Assembly: GCA_910584045.1 (NCBI GenBank)
Contig: CAJTYO010000051.1
Location: 1-19,593, forward strand
DNA: 19,593 bases
Source of the DNA: an uncultured Oscillospiraceae bacterium
Lineage (GTDB): Bacteria; Bacillota; Clostridia; Oscillospirales; Oscillospiraceae
Direction of reading: 5' to 3'
Part shown: positions 6,904 through 13,558 of the stretch, piece after piece
How positions within the stretch are numbered: position 1 is the first letter of the stretch
Layout: each line of letters starts with the position of its first letter
Notes under the pieces: generated by a model
The model's input: only the letters and a program-made list of their open reading frames with translations
Database searches by the model: none
What the model was told of the DNA's origin: nothing
Made by a program: the position numbers and the translations under genes

Positions 6904-8451
6904 TCACCCGATGGTCCACTCACAGATATTCCAGAAAATTCCCACGCCGTGGTGACCCAGGACCGTATCGGGTGCGATGCCCTGCACAGTGGATTTTGCT
7001 ACATAATTCGCGTCGATGTAGCAAATAAAGGCGTAAGCGGGATCGAGGGCCAGCTCCTCCTGGAATCTGGCGTAATACGCCCTGCGCACCTCCGGATCAT
7101 CGGACTGGCGTGCCAGGGTCAGGTACTCGTCCACCCTGGCGTTGGAGTAACCGGAGTAGTTGGCGCCCTTGTCCGTGCCGAAGACCTTGTAGGTGTGGTC
7201 GTCCGCGTCGAAGGGGCTGCCCCAGCCGATGAGGCACGCCATCTGTCTGCCCCAGTCCATCTGGGCGGGCAGCTCCACAGTGCAGTTGATCCCCGCCTCC
7301 CGCAGCTGCTGAGCCGCCGCCTGGGCGATGTCGATGCGGTCCTGTTCCCCGGCCATGACGCTGATGACAAAACCGATCTCCTCCCCGCCGCGCTCATAGA
7401 AGCCGTTTGCGCCCATAGTGCAGCCCGCCGTCTCCAGGATCTCCCGCGCTTTGACGGGGTCGTAGTCGTAATGTTCTATGTCTTCATAGTTGAAGTTGTT
7501 TCTCTGAAGGGGGCTGTAGGCCGCCATGCCCTGGCCCAGGAGCACGGAATCGATGATCGCCTGGCGGTCAATGGCATAGCAGATCGCGGGGATGATATCC
7601 CGGTTCTCCGTCCAGTAGTCGTTCCAGAAGTTGAACAGGATGCCCCGGTAATCCGAGGTGGTCATATCATAACAGGCGAATCCATCCCTTGCGGCGAAGT
7701 TCCGCGCGTTTTTGGGGTCCAGCAGGGCCAGATCCAGCTCGCCGGATTCCAGCTGGATGGCCTGAGCGTTGTCATCGGCTACGATTTTGAAGATGATCCG
7801 GTCAATCTGGGGGCCGCCGCGGTAGTAGTCCTCGTTTTTGACCAGCACGATGGACTGTCCGGCGTCCCAGCTCTCCAGTTTGTAGGGACCCGTGCCCACC
7901 GGCGCGCGGAAGAAGTCGGAGGCCTGCATGTCCTCTCCCTCCAGCAGGTGCTTCGGCAGGATGGCGATGGTCATGTATTCCTGGAACGCCACATTAGGCT
8001 CGGAGAGCCGGAATACAACCGTATGCGCGTCGATGACCGTAATCTCCTCCACATCCTCGTAGTTGGGTGCGTTTTCCGAGCCGTTTTCCGGGTCCATGAT
8101 GGACTCAATGGTAAACTTCACATCCTCGGCGGTGAAGGGCTGGCCGTCATGCCATTTGACGTTCGGACGGAGATGGAAGGTGTAGGTGCAGGTCTCCGGG
8201 TTATACTCCCAGGTCTCCGCCAGACCGGGAATGATCTGGTTCTCGCCGTCGTGGGCGGCCAGGCCGTCAAAGAGCAGAACATTGATCTCGCCGTGTTCGT
8301 CCATGGCGGGGTTGATGCGGGTATAGTCGGCGCTGCCGTATACCAGTGTGGACGCGCCGTTCTGTGTGCCGCCGTCCGCAGGCGCGCCGCAGGCGCTCAT
8401 CAGCCCAAGGGGCAGCAGCGCCGCCAGCAGCAGGGATAACAATCGTTTCAT
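6904..8451 (-). CDS. ABC importer substrate-binding lipoprotein (SBP_bac_5; peptide/nickel class)
   Basis: A 515-residue extracytoplasmic solute-binding protein. The N-terminus is a lipoprotein signal: MKRLL, a hydrophobic core and lipobox LMSAC with the acylated Cys21. The SBP family 5 pattern follows: LFDGLAAHD, IIPGLAETWEYN, YTFHLRPNVKWHDGQPFTAEDVKFT, the GTGPYKLESW motif, and ICYAIDRQAIID in the second lobe. The protein ends with VLGHHGVGIFWNICEW. Family 5 proteins bind oligopeptides, dipeptides, nickel complexes or other small ligands. The ligand here cannot be decided, although the nearby glutamate dehydrogenase genes make a peptide or amino-acid source attractive. AAGGAG precedes the ATG. 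It is the first gene of the operon, downstream of a strong terminator. Confidence 0.93.
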   Translation of the reverse strand: MKRLLSLLLAALLPLGLMSACGAPADGGTQNGASTLVYGSADYTRINPAMDEHGEINVLLFDGLAAHDGENQIIPGLAETWEYNPETCTYTFHLRPNVKWHDGQPFTAEDVKFTIESIMDPENGSENAPNYEDVEEITVIDAHTVVFRLSEPNVAFQEYMTIAILPKHLLEGEDMQASDFFRAPVGTGPYKLESWDAGQSIVLVKNEDYYRGGPQIDRIIFKIVADDNAQAIQLESGELDLALLDPKNARNFAARDGFACYDMTTSDYRGILFNFWNDYWTENRDIIPAICYAIDRQAIIDSVLLGQGMAAYSPLQRNNFNYEDIEHYDYDPVKAREILETAGCTMGANGFYERGGEEIGFVISVMAGEQDRIDIAQAAAQQLREAGINCTVELPAQMDWGRQMACLIGWGSPFDADDHTYKVFGTDKGANYSGYSNARVDEYLTLARQSDDPEVRRAYYARFQEELALDPAYAFICYIDANYVAKSTVQGIAPDTVLGHHGVGIFWNICEWTIG

Positions 8452-8498
8452 ATCTGTCTCCTTACGAGGTTACTGTATTTTTGTCAGCCGGCCCCCCT

Positions 8499-8527
8499 AT
8501 ATTCTCACACAAATTCCCGCCCCGCAA
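8499..8527 (-). promoter_or_regulatory. possible promoter of the ABC importer operon
   Basis: On the minus strand TTGCGG (8522-8527), 17 bases, then GAATAT (8499-8504) with TG one base upstream (extended -10 form). Both boxes are imperfect, but this is the best candidate between the gdh terminator and the binding-protein start. Confidence 0.35.
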
Positions 8528-8562
8528 GCCCCCCCAGGGGATAAAATTTTTCCGCTCCGCCC

Positions 8563-8594
8563 AAAAAAAGAGACTGGCCGTCTGGCCAGTCTCT
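8563..8594 (-). terminator. intrinsic terminator after the glutamate dehydrogenase genes
   Basis: A perfect 11-pair stem, AGAGACTGGCC (8569-8579) with GGCCAGTCTCT (8584-8594), has a four-base loop and is followed on the minus strand by seven T (8563-8569). It lies 22 bases past the stop of the second gdh gene and separates the gdh pair from the importer operon. Confidence 0.92.
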
Positions 8595-8616
8595 CCGTTT
8601 TTCCCCAAAAGCCGTT

Positions 8617-9960
8617 TCACAGCCCCTGGGCGATCATCGCCTCAGAAATTTTCTTAAACGCCGCAATATCGTTTCCGGCAATGAGGTCATACCCCAGCCC
8701 GTACTCCTCCGCAGCGGCGGCGGATGCGTCATAAATACTGCTCATAATGGCCCGCAGCTTCTGGTCCACCTCTCTCCTTGACCAGCTGTACCGTATGGCG
8801 TTCTGAGCCATCTCCAGCGCGGACACGGCCACGCCGCCGGAGCCGGAGGCCTTGGCCCCCGCCGTCAGGATCTTGGGGCTGAGCCGCAGCAGCCGCAGCG
8901 CATCGGTGGTGGCGGGCATATTGGCCCCCTCCACGTAGTAGCGGACGTTATTGGCGATCAGCAGCACCGCGTCGTCCACGGTCAGCTCATTCTGGGTTGC
9001 GCAGGGAACGGCTGCGTCCCCCGGGACCTCCCAGGGCTTCTTACCGGGGAAGAATTCTACGCCGAATTTCTCCGCGTAGGCCTCCACCCGGTCCTCGCCG
9101 CTGTAGCGCATTTTGACCATGAAGTCGTACTTTTCCTGGGAGGCCACGCCGTCCGGATCATAGATATACCCGTCGGGCCCGGAGAGGGTCACCACCCGGG
9201 CCCCCAGCTCCGCGGCCTTGCGGCATACGCCCCAGCTCATGTTGCCGAAGCCGGAGACGACCAGCCGCTTGCCATCCAGGGTTTCCCCCTGGTGCTCCAG
9301 CATTCTGGCTAGGAAGTACACGGTGCCGAAGCCCGCGGCCTCCTGCCGGATGCGGCTGCCGCCGTAGGTGAGCCCCTTGCCGGTCAGAGCGGAACTCTCC
9401 GCCCGTCCGGTGACTTTTTTGTATGCGCCATACAGCCAGCCCACCTCCCGGGAGCCCACGCCGATGTCCCCGGCGGGCACGTCGGTGTCCGCTCCGATAT
9501 AGCGGTACAGGGCGTACATGAAACTCTGGCAGAAGCGCATGATCTCCCGGTTGGACTTCCCCCTGGGATCGAAGTCCGCACCACCGGCGGCCCCGCCGAT
9601 GGGCAGTCCGGTCAGGGCGTTCTTATAGGTCTGCTCGAAGCCCAGAAACTTGACCACCGACGCGGTGACCCCGGGATGGAATCTCAGCCCGCCCTTGTAG
9701 GGGCCGATGGCGCTGGAGAACTGGACCCGGTAGCCATGGTTGGTGTGGGTGACGCCCTGGTCGTCCACCCAGGGAATGAGAAAGGAAAACATCCGCTCCG
9801 GCTCCACCATGCGGGTGATGAGGTCCAGCTTTTCGTACCGGGGGTCCTCCGCCGCCGGGGCGATCATATCCAGCCAAGTGCTCACGCACTGGAGATACTC
9901 CGGTTCATGGGCGTACTGTCTTGCTAGATTCTCCGATACACGGGCGATATAGTCGTTCAT
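8617..9960 (-). CDS. glutamate dehydrogenase paralog lacking the catalytic lysine
   Basis: This 447-residue protein is full-length for hexameric glutamate dehydrogenase and can be numbered without gaps against the C. symbiosum enzyme (recalled from memory). It keeps Lys89 (GPYKGGLRFHP), Lys113 (TYKNALTGLP), Asp165 (VPAGDIGVG), Asn240 (GFGN) and Ser380. The catalytic Lys125 of GG(A/G)KGGSDFDP is Ala here (GGAAGGADFDP; the codon reads GCC). Thr209 of the PEATGYG motif is Ala (QEAAGFG), and Asn373 of NAGG is Gly (GSGG). Elsewhere it closely resembles the C. symbiosum NAD enzyme, for example LSGPDGYIYDP and FFPGKKPW. There is no frameshift or early stop. It starts 15 bases after gdhA with AAGGGGG upstream. 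Normal oxidative deamination is unlikely. A regulatory or structural subunit is the leading inference, altered chemistry the alternative. Confidence 0.93.
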   Translation of the reverse strand: MNDYIARVSENLARQYAHEPEYLQCVSTWLDMIAPAAEDPRYEKLDLITRMVEPERMFSFLIPWVDDQGVTHTNHGYRVQFSSAIGPYKGGLRFHPGVTASVVKFLGFEQTYKNALTGLPIGGAAGGADFDPRGKSNREIMRFCQSFMYALYRYIGADTDVPAGDIGVGSREVGWLYGAYKKVTGRAESSALTGKGLTYGGSRIRQEAAGFGTVYFLARMLEHQGETLDGKRLVVSGFGNMSWGVCRKAAELGARVVTLSGPDGYIYDPDGVASQEKYDFMVKMRYSGEDRVEAYAEKFGVEFFPGKKPWEVPGDAAVPCATQNELTVDDAVLLIANNVRYYVEGANMPATTDALRLLRLSPKILTAGAKASGSGGVAVSALEMAQNAIRYSWSRREVDQKLRAIMSSIYDASAAAAEEYGLGYDLIAGNDIAAFKKISEAMIAQGL

Positions 9961-9975
9961 CTTCCCGCCCCCTTC

Positions 9976-11322
9976 TCAGACGACGCCGTAGGCAAGCATG
10001 GACTCGCCGACCTTCAAAAATCCGGCGATGTTGGCGCCCGCCACCAGGTCGCCGGGCGCACCGTACCGCTCGGCTGCGCTGGAGGCGTTGTGGTACAAGT
10101 CAGTCATGATCTTCTTCAGGTGCTCGTCCACCTCCTCGAAGGTCCAGTAGAAGCGCATGGAGTTCTGGCTCATCTCCAGGGCGGAGGTGGCCACGCCGCC
10201 GGCGTTGGCAGCCTTGGCGGGGGCGAAGAGGATGCCCGCGGCCTGGAGCGCGTCCACGGCTTCGGGGGTGCTTGGCATGTTGGCCCCCTCGGCCACGGCA
10301 AAGCAGCCGTTGGCAATCAGCGCCTTGGCAGAGTCCAGATCCAGCTCATTCTGGGTGGCGCAGGGCATGGCGATATCGCAGGGAATCCGCCACACGCCGG
10401 AGCAGCCGGCGTGGTACTCCGCCTCGGGATGGGTCTCCACATAGGCGGATATGCGCTTGCGCTCCACCTCCTTGAGTCTCTTGATGAGCGCCAGGTCAAC
10501 GCCGTTTTTGTCGTAGATATATCCGCCGGAATCGCTCATGGCAACCACCTTGGCCCCGAACTGAGCAGCCTTTTCGCAGGCGTAGATGGCCACATTGCCG
10601 CTGCCGGAGATAACCACGGTAGATCCCTCGAAGCTCCGCCCCGCATCCTTGAGCATACAGCTGGTGAAGTAGCACAGCCCATACCCGGTGGCCTCGGTCC
10701 GGGCCAGGGAGCCGCCGTAGGTGAGACCCTTCCCGGTAAGCACGCCGGTGAACTCATTGCGCAGCCGCTTGTACTGACCGAAGAGATAGCCGATCTCCCG
10801 TCCGCCTACGCCGATGTCTCCGGCGGGCACGTCGGTGTCGGGGCCGATATATTTGAAGAGCTCGGTCATAAAGCTCTGACAGAAGCGCATGACCTCCAGA
10901 TCGGTTTTGCCTTTGGGGTCGAAGTCGCTGCCGCCCTTGCCCCCGCCGATAGGCAGGCCGGTGAGGCTGTTTTTGAAGATCTGCTCAAAGCCCAGAAATT
11001 TGATGATCCCCTCATAGACGCTGGGGTGGAATCTGAGGCCGCCCTTGTAGGGCCCGATGGCCGAGTTGAACTGGACCCGGAAGCCCCGGTTGACGTGGAC
11101 GTTTCCCTTTTCATCCTCCCAGGGGACGCGGAACTTGATAATTCTCTCCGGCTCCACGAGGCAGTCCATCACGCCCTCCTTGATGAATTCAGGCCGGGCC
11201 TCCACTACGGGGGAAAGGCTGGCGAGGACCTCGCGGACAGCCTGATGGAACTCCGGCTCCGCCGGGTTCCGGGCGATAACCCGGTCCATAAGCCCCTGCA
11301 GATATTCATTTTTTATACTCAT
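9976..11322 (-). CDS. gdhA: glutamate dehydrogenase, canonical hexameric type
   Basis: This 448-residue enzyme interconverts glutamate and 2-oxoglutarate plus ammonium in the cytoplasm. All active-site elements are present: GPYKGGLRFHP (Lys93), FKNSLTGLP (Lys117), GGGKGGSDFDPKGK (catalytic Lys129), VPAGDIGVG (Asp169), RTEATGYG (Thr212), and NAGGVATSALEMSQN near 373-387. The nucleotide-binding loop is SGSGNVAIYA and is followed by MSDSGGYIYD. A Ser-Asp-Ser at this place is usual in NADP-type enzymes, so NADPH use is likely but not proven. The ATG at 11320-11322 follows AGGAGG by about ten bases. It is the first gene of a two-gene unit with its own promoter and 62-base leader, followed by the degenerate paralog. 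Confidence 0.97.
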   Translation of the reverse strand: MSIKNEYLQGLMDRVIARNPAEPEFHQAVREVLASLSPVVEARPEFIKEGVMDCLVEPERIIKFRVPWEDEKGNVHVNRGFRVQFNSAIGPYKGGLRFHPSVYEGIIKFLGFEQIFKNSLTGLPIGGGKGGSDFDPKGKTDLEVMRFCQSFMTELFKYIGPDTDVPAGDIGVGGREIGYLFGQYKRLRNEFTGVLTGKGLTYGGSLARTEATGYGLCYFTSCMLKDAGRSFEGSTVVISGSGNVAIYACEKAAQFGAKVVAMSDSGGYIYDKNGVDLALIKRLKEVERKRISAYVETHPEAEYHAGCSGVWRIPCDIAMPCATQNELDLDSAKALIANGCFAVAEGANMPSTPEAVDALQAAGILFAPAKAANAGGVATSALEMSQNSMRFYWTFEEVDEHLKKIMTDLYHNASSAAERYGAPGDLVAGANIAGFLKVGESMLAYGVV

Positions 11323-11389
11323 ACTATGATGACCTCCTATACAGATTCCGGAGCGGAATGGATACCTCACCGGTTCTTTAGCTGGTTAA

Positions 11390-11418
11390 ATCGTAGCACA
11401 GGTTTTTTTATTTCGCAA
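11390..11418 (-). promoter_or_regulatory. sigma-A promoter of the gdh pair
   Basis: TTGCGA (11413-11418), 17 bases, then TACGAT (11390-11395) with TG one base upstream of the -10, read on the minus strand. The transcript would begin near 11383. A small hairpin ATTCCG/CGGAAT (11345-11359) lies in the leader. Confidence 0.7.
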
Positions 11419-11423
11419 TAATT

Positions 11424-11490
11424 TTTTGTCCCTCCGGAAAAGATTTGTTTTCTTCCACAAAACATTTGTCTATGTCCCGTGAGCTTTTGT
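11424..11490 (-). promoter_or_regulatory. four phased ACAAA repeats upstream of the gdh promoter
   Basis: In the gdh reading direction ACAAAA/ACAAAT occurs at 11490-11485, 11469-11464, 11448-11443 and 11429-11424, spaced 21, 21 and 19 bases, close to two helical turns each. The last copy ends six bases before the -35 box. One copy is part of a dyad ACAAA-aca-TTTGT (11457-11469). This arrangement suggests activator binding or intrinsic curvature. Confidence 0.45.
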
Positions 11491-11777
11491 TGTATCTTAT
11501 TACTATTCCCCAATTACCAAGGATACCCACCGGCCCGCCACGAGCGATTTTCTATTGACCCCTCGGAGGGCCGGGGAACAGCTGAACGGCCCGTCCACCG
11601 CGTCATGCAGATCGCCGGAATTGTGAATATTTCATGAACAATTTTGGATGGTTGCACATCCGCGTGCAACTCCGCCCCTTTTCCGCCCCAATATGGAGGG
11701 GTAAAGCACCCGACCGCCGCCCCCCACGACCCGGACAGCCTTTTGTTCCTTTTCCCCGGCGGGAAAGGCACGCCCCC
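11491..11777. other. intergenic stretch without a recognisable gene
   Basis: This gap separates the divergently transcribed gdh pair and ymdB operon. I see no supported coding region; short open frames here lack ribosome binding sites and homology. It holds two inverted repeats: AATTGT (11619-11624) with ACAATT (11638-11643), and GTTGCAC (11651-11657) with GTGCAAC (11664-11670), the latter able to form a seven-pair hairpin with a six-base loop. Neither has a U-tract. They could be operators or part of an unrecognised small RNA. Confidence 0.5.
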
Positions 11778-11806
11778 TTGCATTTTTCCCCAAAGACGGA
11801 TATACT
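11778..11806 (+). promoter_or_regulatory. sigma-A promoter of the ymdB operon
   Basis: TTGCAT (11778-11783), a 17-base spacer, then TATACT (11801-11806). Transcription would start near 11813, about 40 bases before the chosen ymdB start. Confidence 0.82.
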
Positions 11807-11851
11807 ACCCATGATAGAAAAAGAAATCCCCATTGAGGAGGGATGAAAAAA

Positions 11852-12625
11852 ATGATCTACCATATTCTGGCGATAGGCGACGTGGTGGGCGAGCCCGGCC
11901 TCGCCCACCTGGAAAAGACCCTCCGCCCCTATAAAAAACTGAAGGACGTCCACTTCACCGTGGTCAATGGAGAAAACGCCGCCGTCACCGGCGTGACAGC
12001 GGAACAGGTGGATCGGATCTACGCCGCCGGGGCCGACGTAATAACCCTGGGCAACCACACCTTTGGCAAGCCCCAGATCGCCGCCCGTCTGGAGGAGGAC
12101 CCCTATCTCCTGCGTCCCGCCAACTACACCGGCCGCGCCCCGGGCCGGGGCTGGGCCGTCTACGATGCCGGCAGCGTCCAGTTCGGCGTCATGAACCTCA
12201 TCGGCCGCTGCGGTCTGGACTTCAACGCCGACAACCCGTTTTTCGCCGCCTCCCGCCTCCTGCGGGAAGGCAAGCCCCGGTTCACTTTGGTGGATTTTCA
12301 TGCCGAAGCCACCAGCGAAAAGCTGGCCATGGCCTACCACCTGGACGGTCAGGTATCCGCCCTCTGGGGCACCCACACTCACGTGCCCACCGCAGACGGG
12401 CGCGTCATGCCCAAGGGCTCTGGGTATATCACCGACCTGGGCATGACGGGCCCTGTTGAGAGCGTGCTGGGCGTGAGGCCGGAACAGAGCGTGGAGCAGT
12501 TTCTGGGCGGCCTGCCGGGACGCTACCAAGTCCCCGGCGGCCCCTGCAAGATGCAGGGCGCGGTGTTCAGCCTGGACAGCGAGACCGGGCTGTGCGTGGA
12601 CGTGGAGAGGGTCGATATACGATGA
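11852..12625 (+). CDS. ymdB: YmdB-like metallophosphoesterase (TIGR00282 family)
   Basis: A 257-residue calcineurin-like phosphoesterase. Members such as B. subtilis YmdB hydrolyse 2',3'-cyclic nucleotides and influence biofilm and motility choice. The metal and catalytic residues are in place: IGDVVG (Asp10), VVNGENAA (Asn40, Glu41), LGNHTFG (Asn68, His69), DFHAEATSEK (His150) and GTHTHVPTAD (His175, His177). Length is typical. Two in-frame ATGs compete. The first (11843) is only one base after the GAGGAGG site, too close for initiation, so I use the second (11852), which is ten bases away and gives the family-like start MIYHILAIGDVVG. The 3' end overlaps the next gene as ATGA. It is the first gene of a five-gene operon. 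Confidence 0.93.
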   Translation: MIYHILAIGDVVGEPGLAHLEKTLRPYKKLKDVHFTVVNGENAAVTGVTAEQVDRIYAAGADVITLGNHTFGKPQIAARLEEDPYLLRPANYTGRAPGRGWAVYDAGSVQFGVMNLIGRCGLDFNADNPFFAASRLLREGKPRFTLVDFHAEATSEKLAMAYHLDGQVSALWGTHTHVPTADGRVMPKGSGYITDLGMTGPVESVLGVRPEQSVEQFLGGLPGRYQVPGGPCKMQGAVFSLDSETGLCVDVERVDIR

Positions 12626-13065
12626 CGGGAGAACAGATGTGGGCGGAATTTACCGCCGGACGCCCGGAGGCGGCGGGCGAGGACTATGACGCGTGGCCCT
12701 TCGGAGATGACCCGGACACGCTGGCCCAGTTGGTTCTGGAGGGCGTGAAGACGGCGACGGCCTCCGCTTACCCGCTCTACGAGGCGACGGACGAGCCCCT
12801 GCCGGAGGCAGGGGGATACAGCGTCGTCCTGGACAGCCGGGGCGAGGCGGTGTGCGTCATCCGGACGGAGCGGGTGGCGGTGAAGCCCTACCGGGACATA
12901 GGTACGGAGCACGCCCGCCGGGAGGGCGAAGGGGATCGCTCTCTGGCCTGGTGGCGACAGGTTCACGAGGCGTTTTTCAGGGCGGATATGGCCGCCTCCG
13001 GCCTGTGCTTTACAGAGGACATGCTGGTGGTGTGCGAGGAATTCCGGCGCGTCTGGCCGGAGTAA
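12622..13065 (+). CDS. ASCH-domain protein (YhfF/DUF984-like)
   Basis: A 147-residue small soluble protein of the ASCH superfamily, a beta-barrel fold related to PUA and thought to bind RNA or nucleosides. The family pattern is clear: W.FGDDPDTLAQLVLEGVKTATASAYPLYE, then LPEAGGYSVVLDSRGEAVCVIRTERVAVKPYRDI, then EHARREGEGDRSLAWWRQVHEAFF, and EDMLVVCEEFRRVW at the end. The exact substrate of this subgroup is not known; some ASCH proteins are modified-nucleoside hydrolases. The ATG overlaps the ymdB stop by four bases (ATGA), implying translational coupling, with GGAGAGG about twelve bases upstream. A frame-open extension of ten codons inside ymdB is less likely. Confidence 0.88.
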   Translation: MTGEQMWAEFTAGRPEAAGEDYDAWPFGDDPDTLAQLVLEGVKTATASAYPLYEATDEPLPEAGGYSVVLDSRGEAVCVIRTERVAVKPYRDIGTEHARREGEGDRSLAWWRQVHEAFFRADMAASGLCFTEDMLVVCEEFRRVWPE

Positions 13066-13082
13066 GAGGAGATAGAAAACGT

Positions 13083-13556
13083 ATGTCGATTGAACGAGTA
13101 AAGGCGTATTTCGCCCAACAGGGCATGGAGGACCGAATTCACGAGTTCACGGTCTCCTCCGCCACCGTGGCTCTGGCGGCCCAGGCCGCCGGTGTGGAGC
13201 CGGGACGCATCGCCAAGAGCCTCAGCTTCAAGCTGGAGGAGCGCACCATTCTGGTAGTGGCCGCCGGGGATGTAAGGGTAGACAACGGAAAGTACAAGGC
13301 GGCCTTCGGCGGTAAGGCCAAGATGCTGACCCCCGACGAGGCGGTGGAGCGCATCGGCCACGCCGTGGGCGGCGTGTGCCCTTTCGCGGTGAAACCGGGG
13401 GTGGAAGTATATCTGGACGAGTCCCTGCGGCGGTTTGACACGGTTCTGCCCGCCGCCGGCAGCGCCAACAGCTGCATCGAGCTGACCCTGAACGAACTGG
13501 AGAGGCACGCCCGGTCCGCCGGCTGGGTGGACGTGTGCAGGCGGAGGGAGGACTGA
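13083..13556 (+). CDS. ybaK: YbaK/EbsC-family aminoacyl-tRNA deacylase
   Basis: A 157-residue single-domain protein of the YbaK/ProX editing family, which hydrolyse mischarged tRNAs such as Cys-tRNA(Pro) or Ala-tRNA(Pro) in trans. Visible signatures are RIAKSLSFK with the conserved Lys45, the VDNGKYKAAFGGKAKML block, GGVCPFAVKPGVEVYLDESL (the GGVCPF motif at 96-101) and GSANSCIELTL near the C-terminus. This arrangement is like the clostridial YbaK/EbsC proteins rather than the INS domain of ProRS. Which mischarged tRNA it acts on is not determined by sequence alone. It lies 17 bases after the ASCH gene, with AGAGGAG about eleven bases upstream of the ATG, and two bases before the next gene. 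Confidence 0.92.
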   Translation: MSIERVKAYFAQQGMEDRIHEFTVSSATVALAAQAAGVEPGRIAKSLSFKLEERTILVVAAGDVRVDNGKYKAAFGGKAKMLTPDEAVERIGHAVGGVCPFAVKPGVEVYLDESLRRFDTVLPAAGSANSCIELTLNELERHARSAGWVDVCRRRED

Positions 13557-13558
13557 AC

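Noticed and set aside
6832..8439. 535-codon open frame on the plus strand
   Set aside because: It is antisense to the binding-protein lipoprotein gene, which has clear homology, a signal peptide and a ribosome binding site. The open frame results from high GC and codon bias.
8617..9960. Calling the second GDH a pseudogene
   Set aside because: The frame is uninterrupted at full family length and most substrate-site residues are kept, so loss of the catalytic lysine alone does not show decay.
10090..11421. 443-codon open frame on the plus strand
   Set aside because: Antisense to gdhA, with no recognisable domain or ribosome binding site.
11634..11846. 70-codon frame directly before ymdB
   Set aside because: No ribosome binding site at its ATG, arginine/proline-rich sequence without homology, and it runs across the ymdB promoter.
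11603..12529. 308-codon open frame on the minus strand
   Set aside because: Antisense to ymdB, whose metal-binding motifs are complete.
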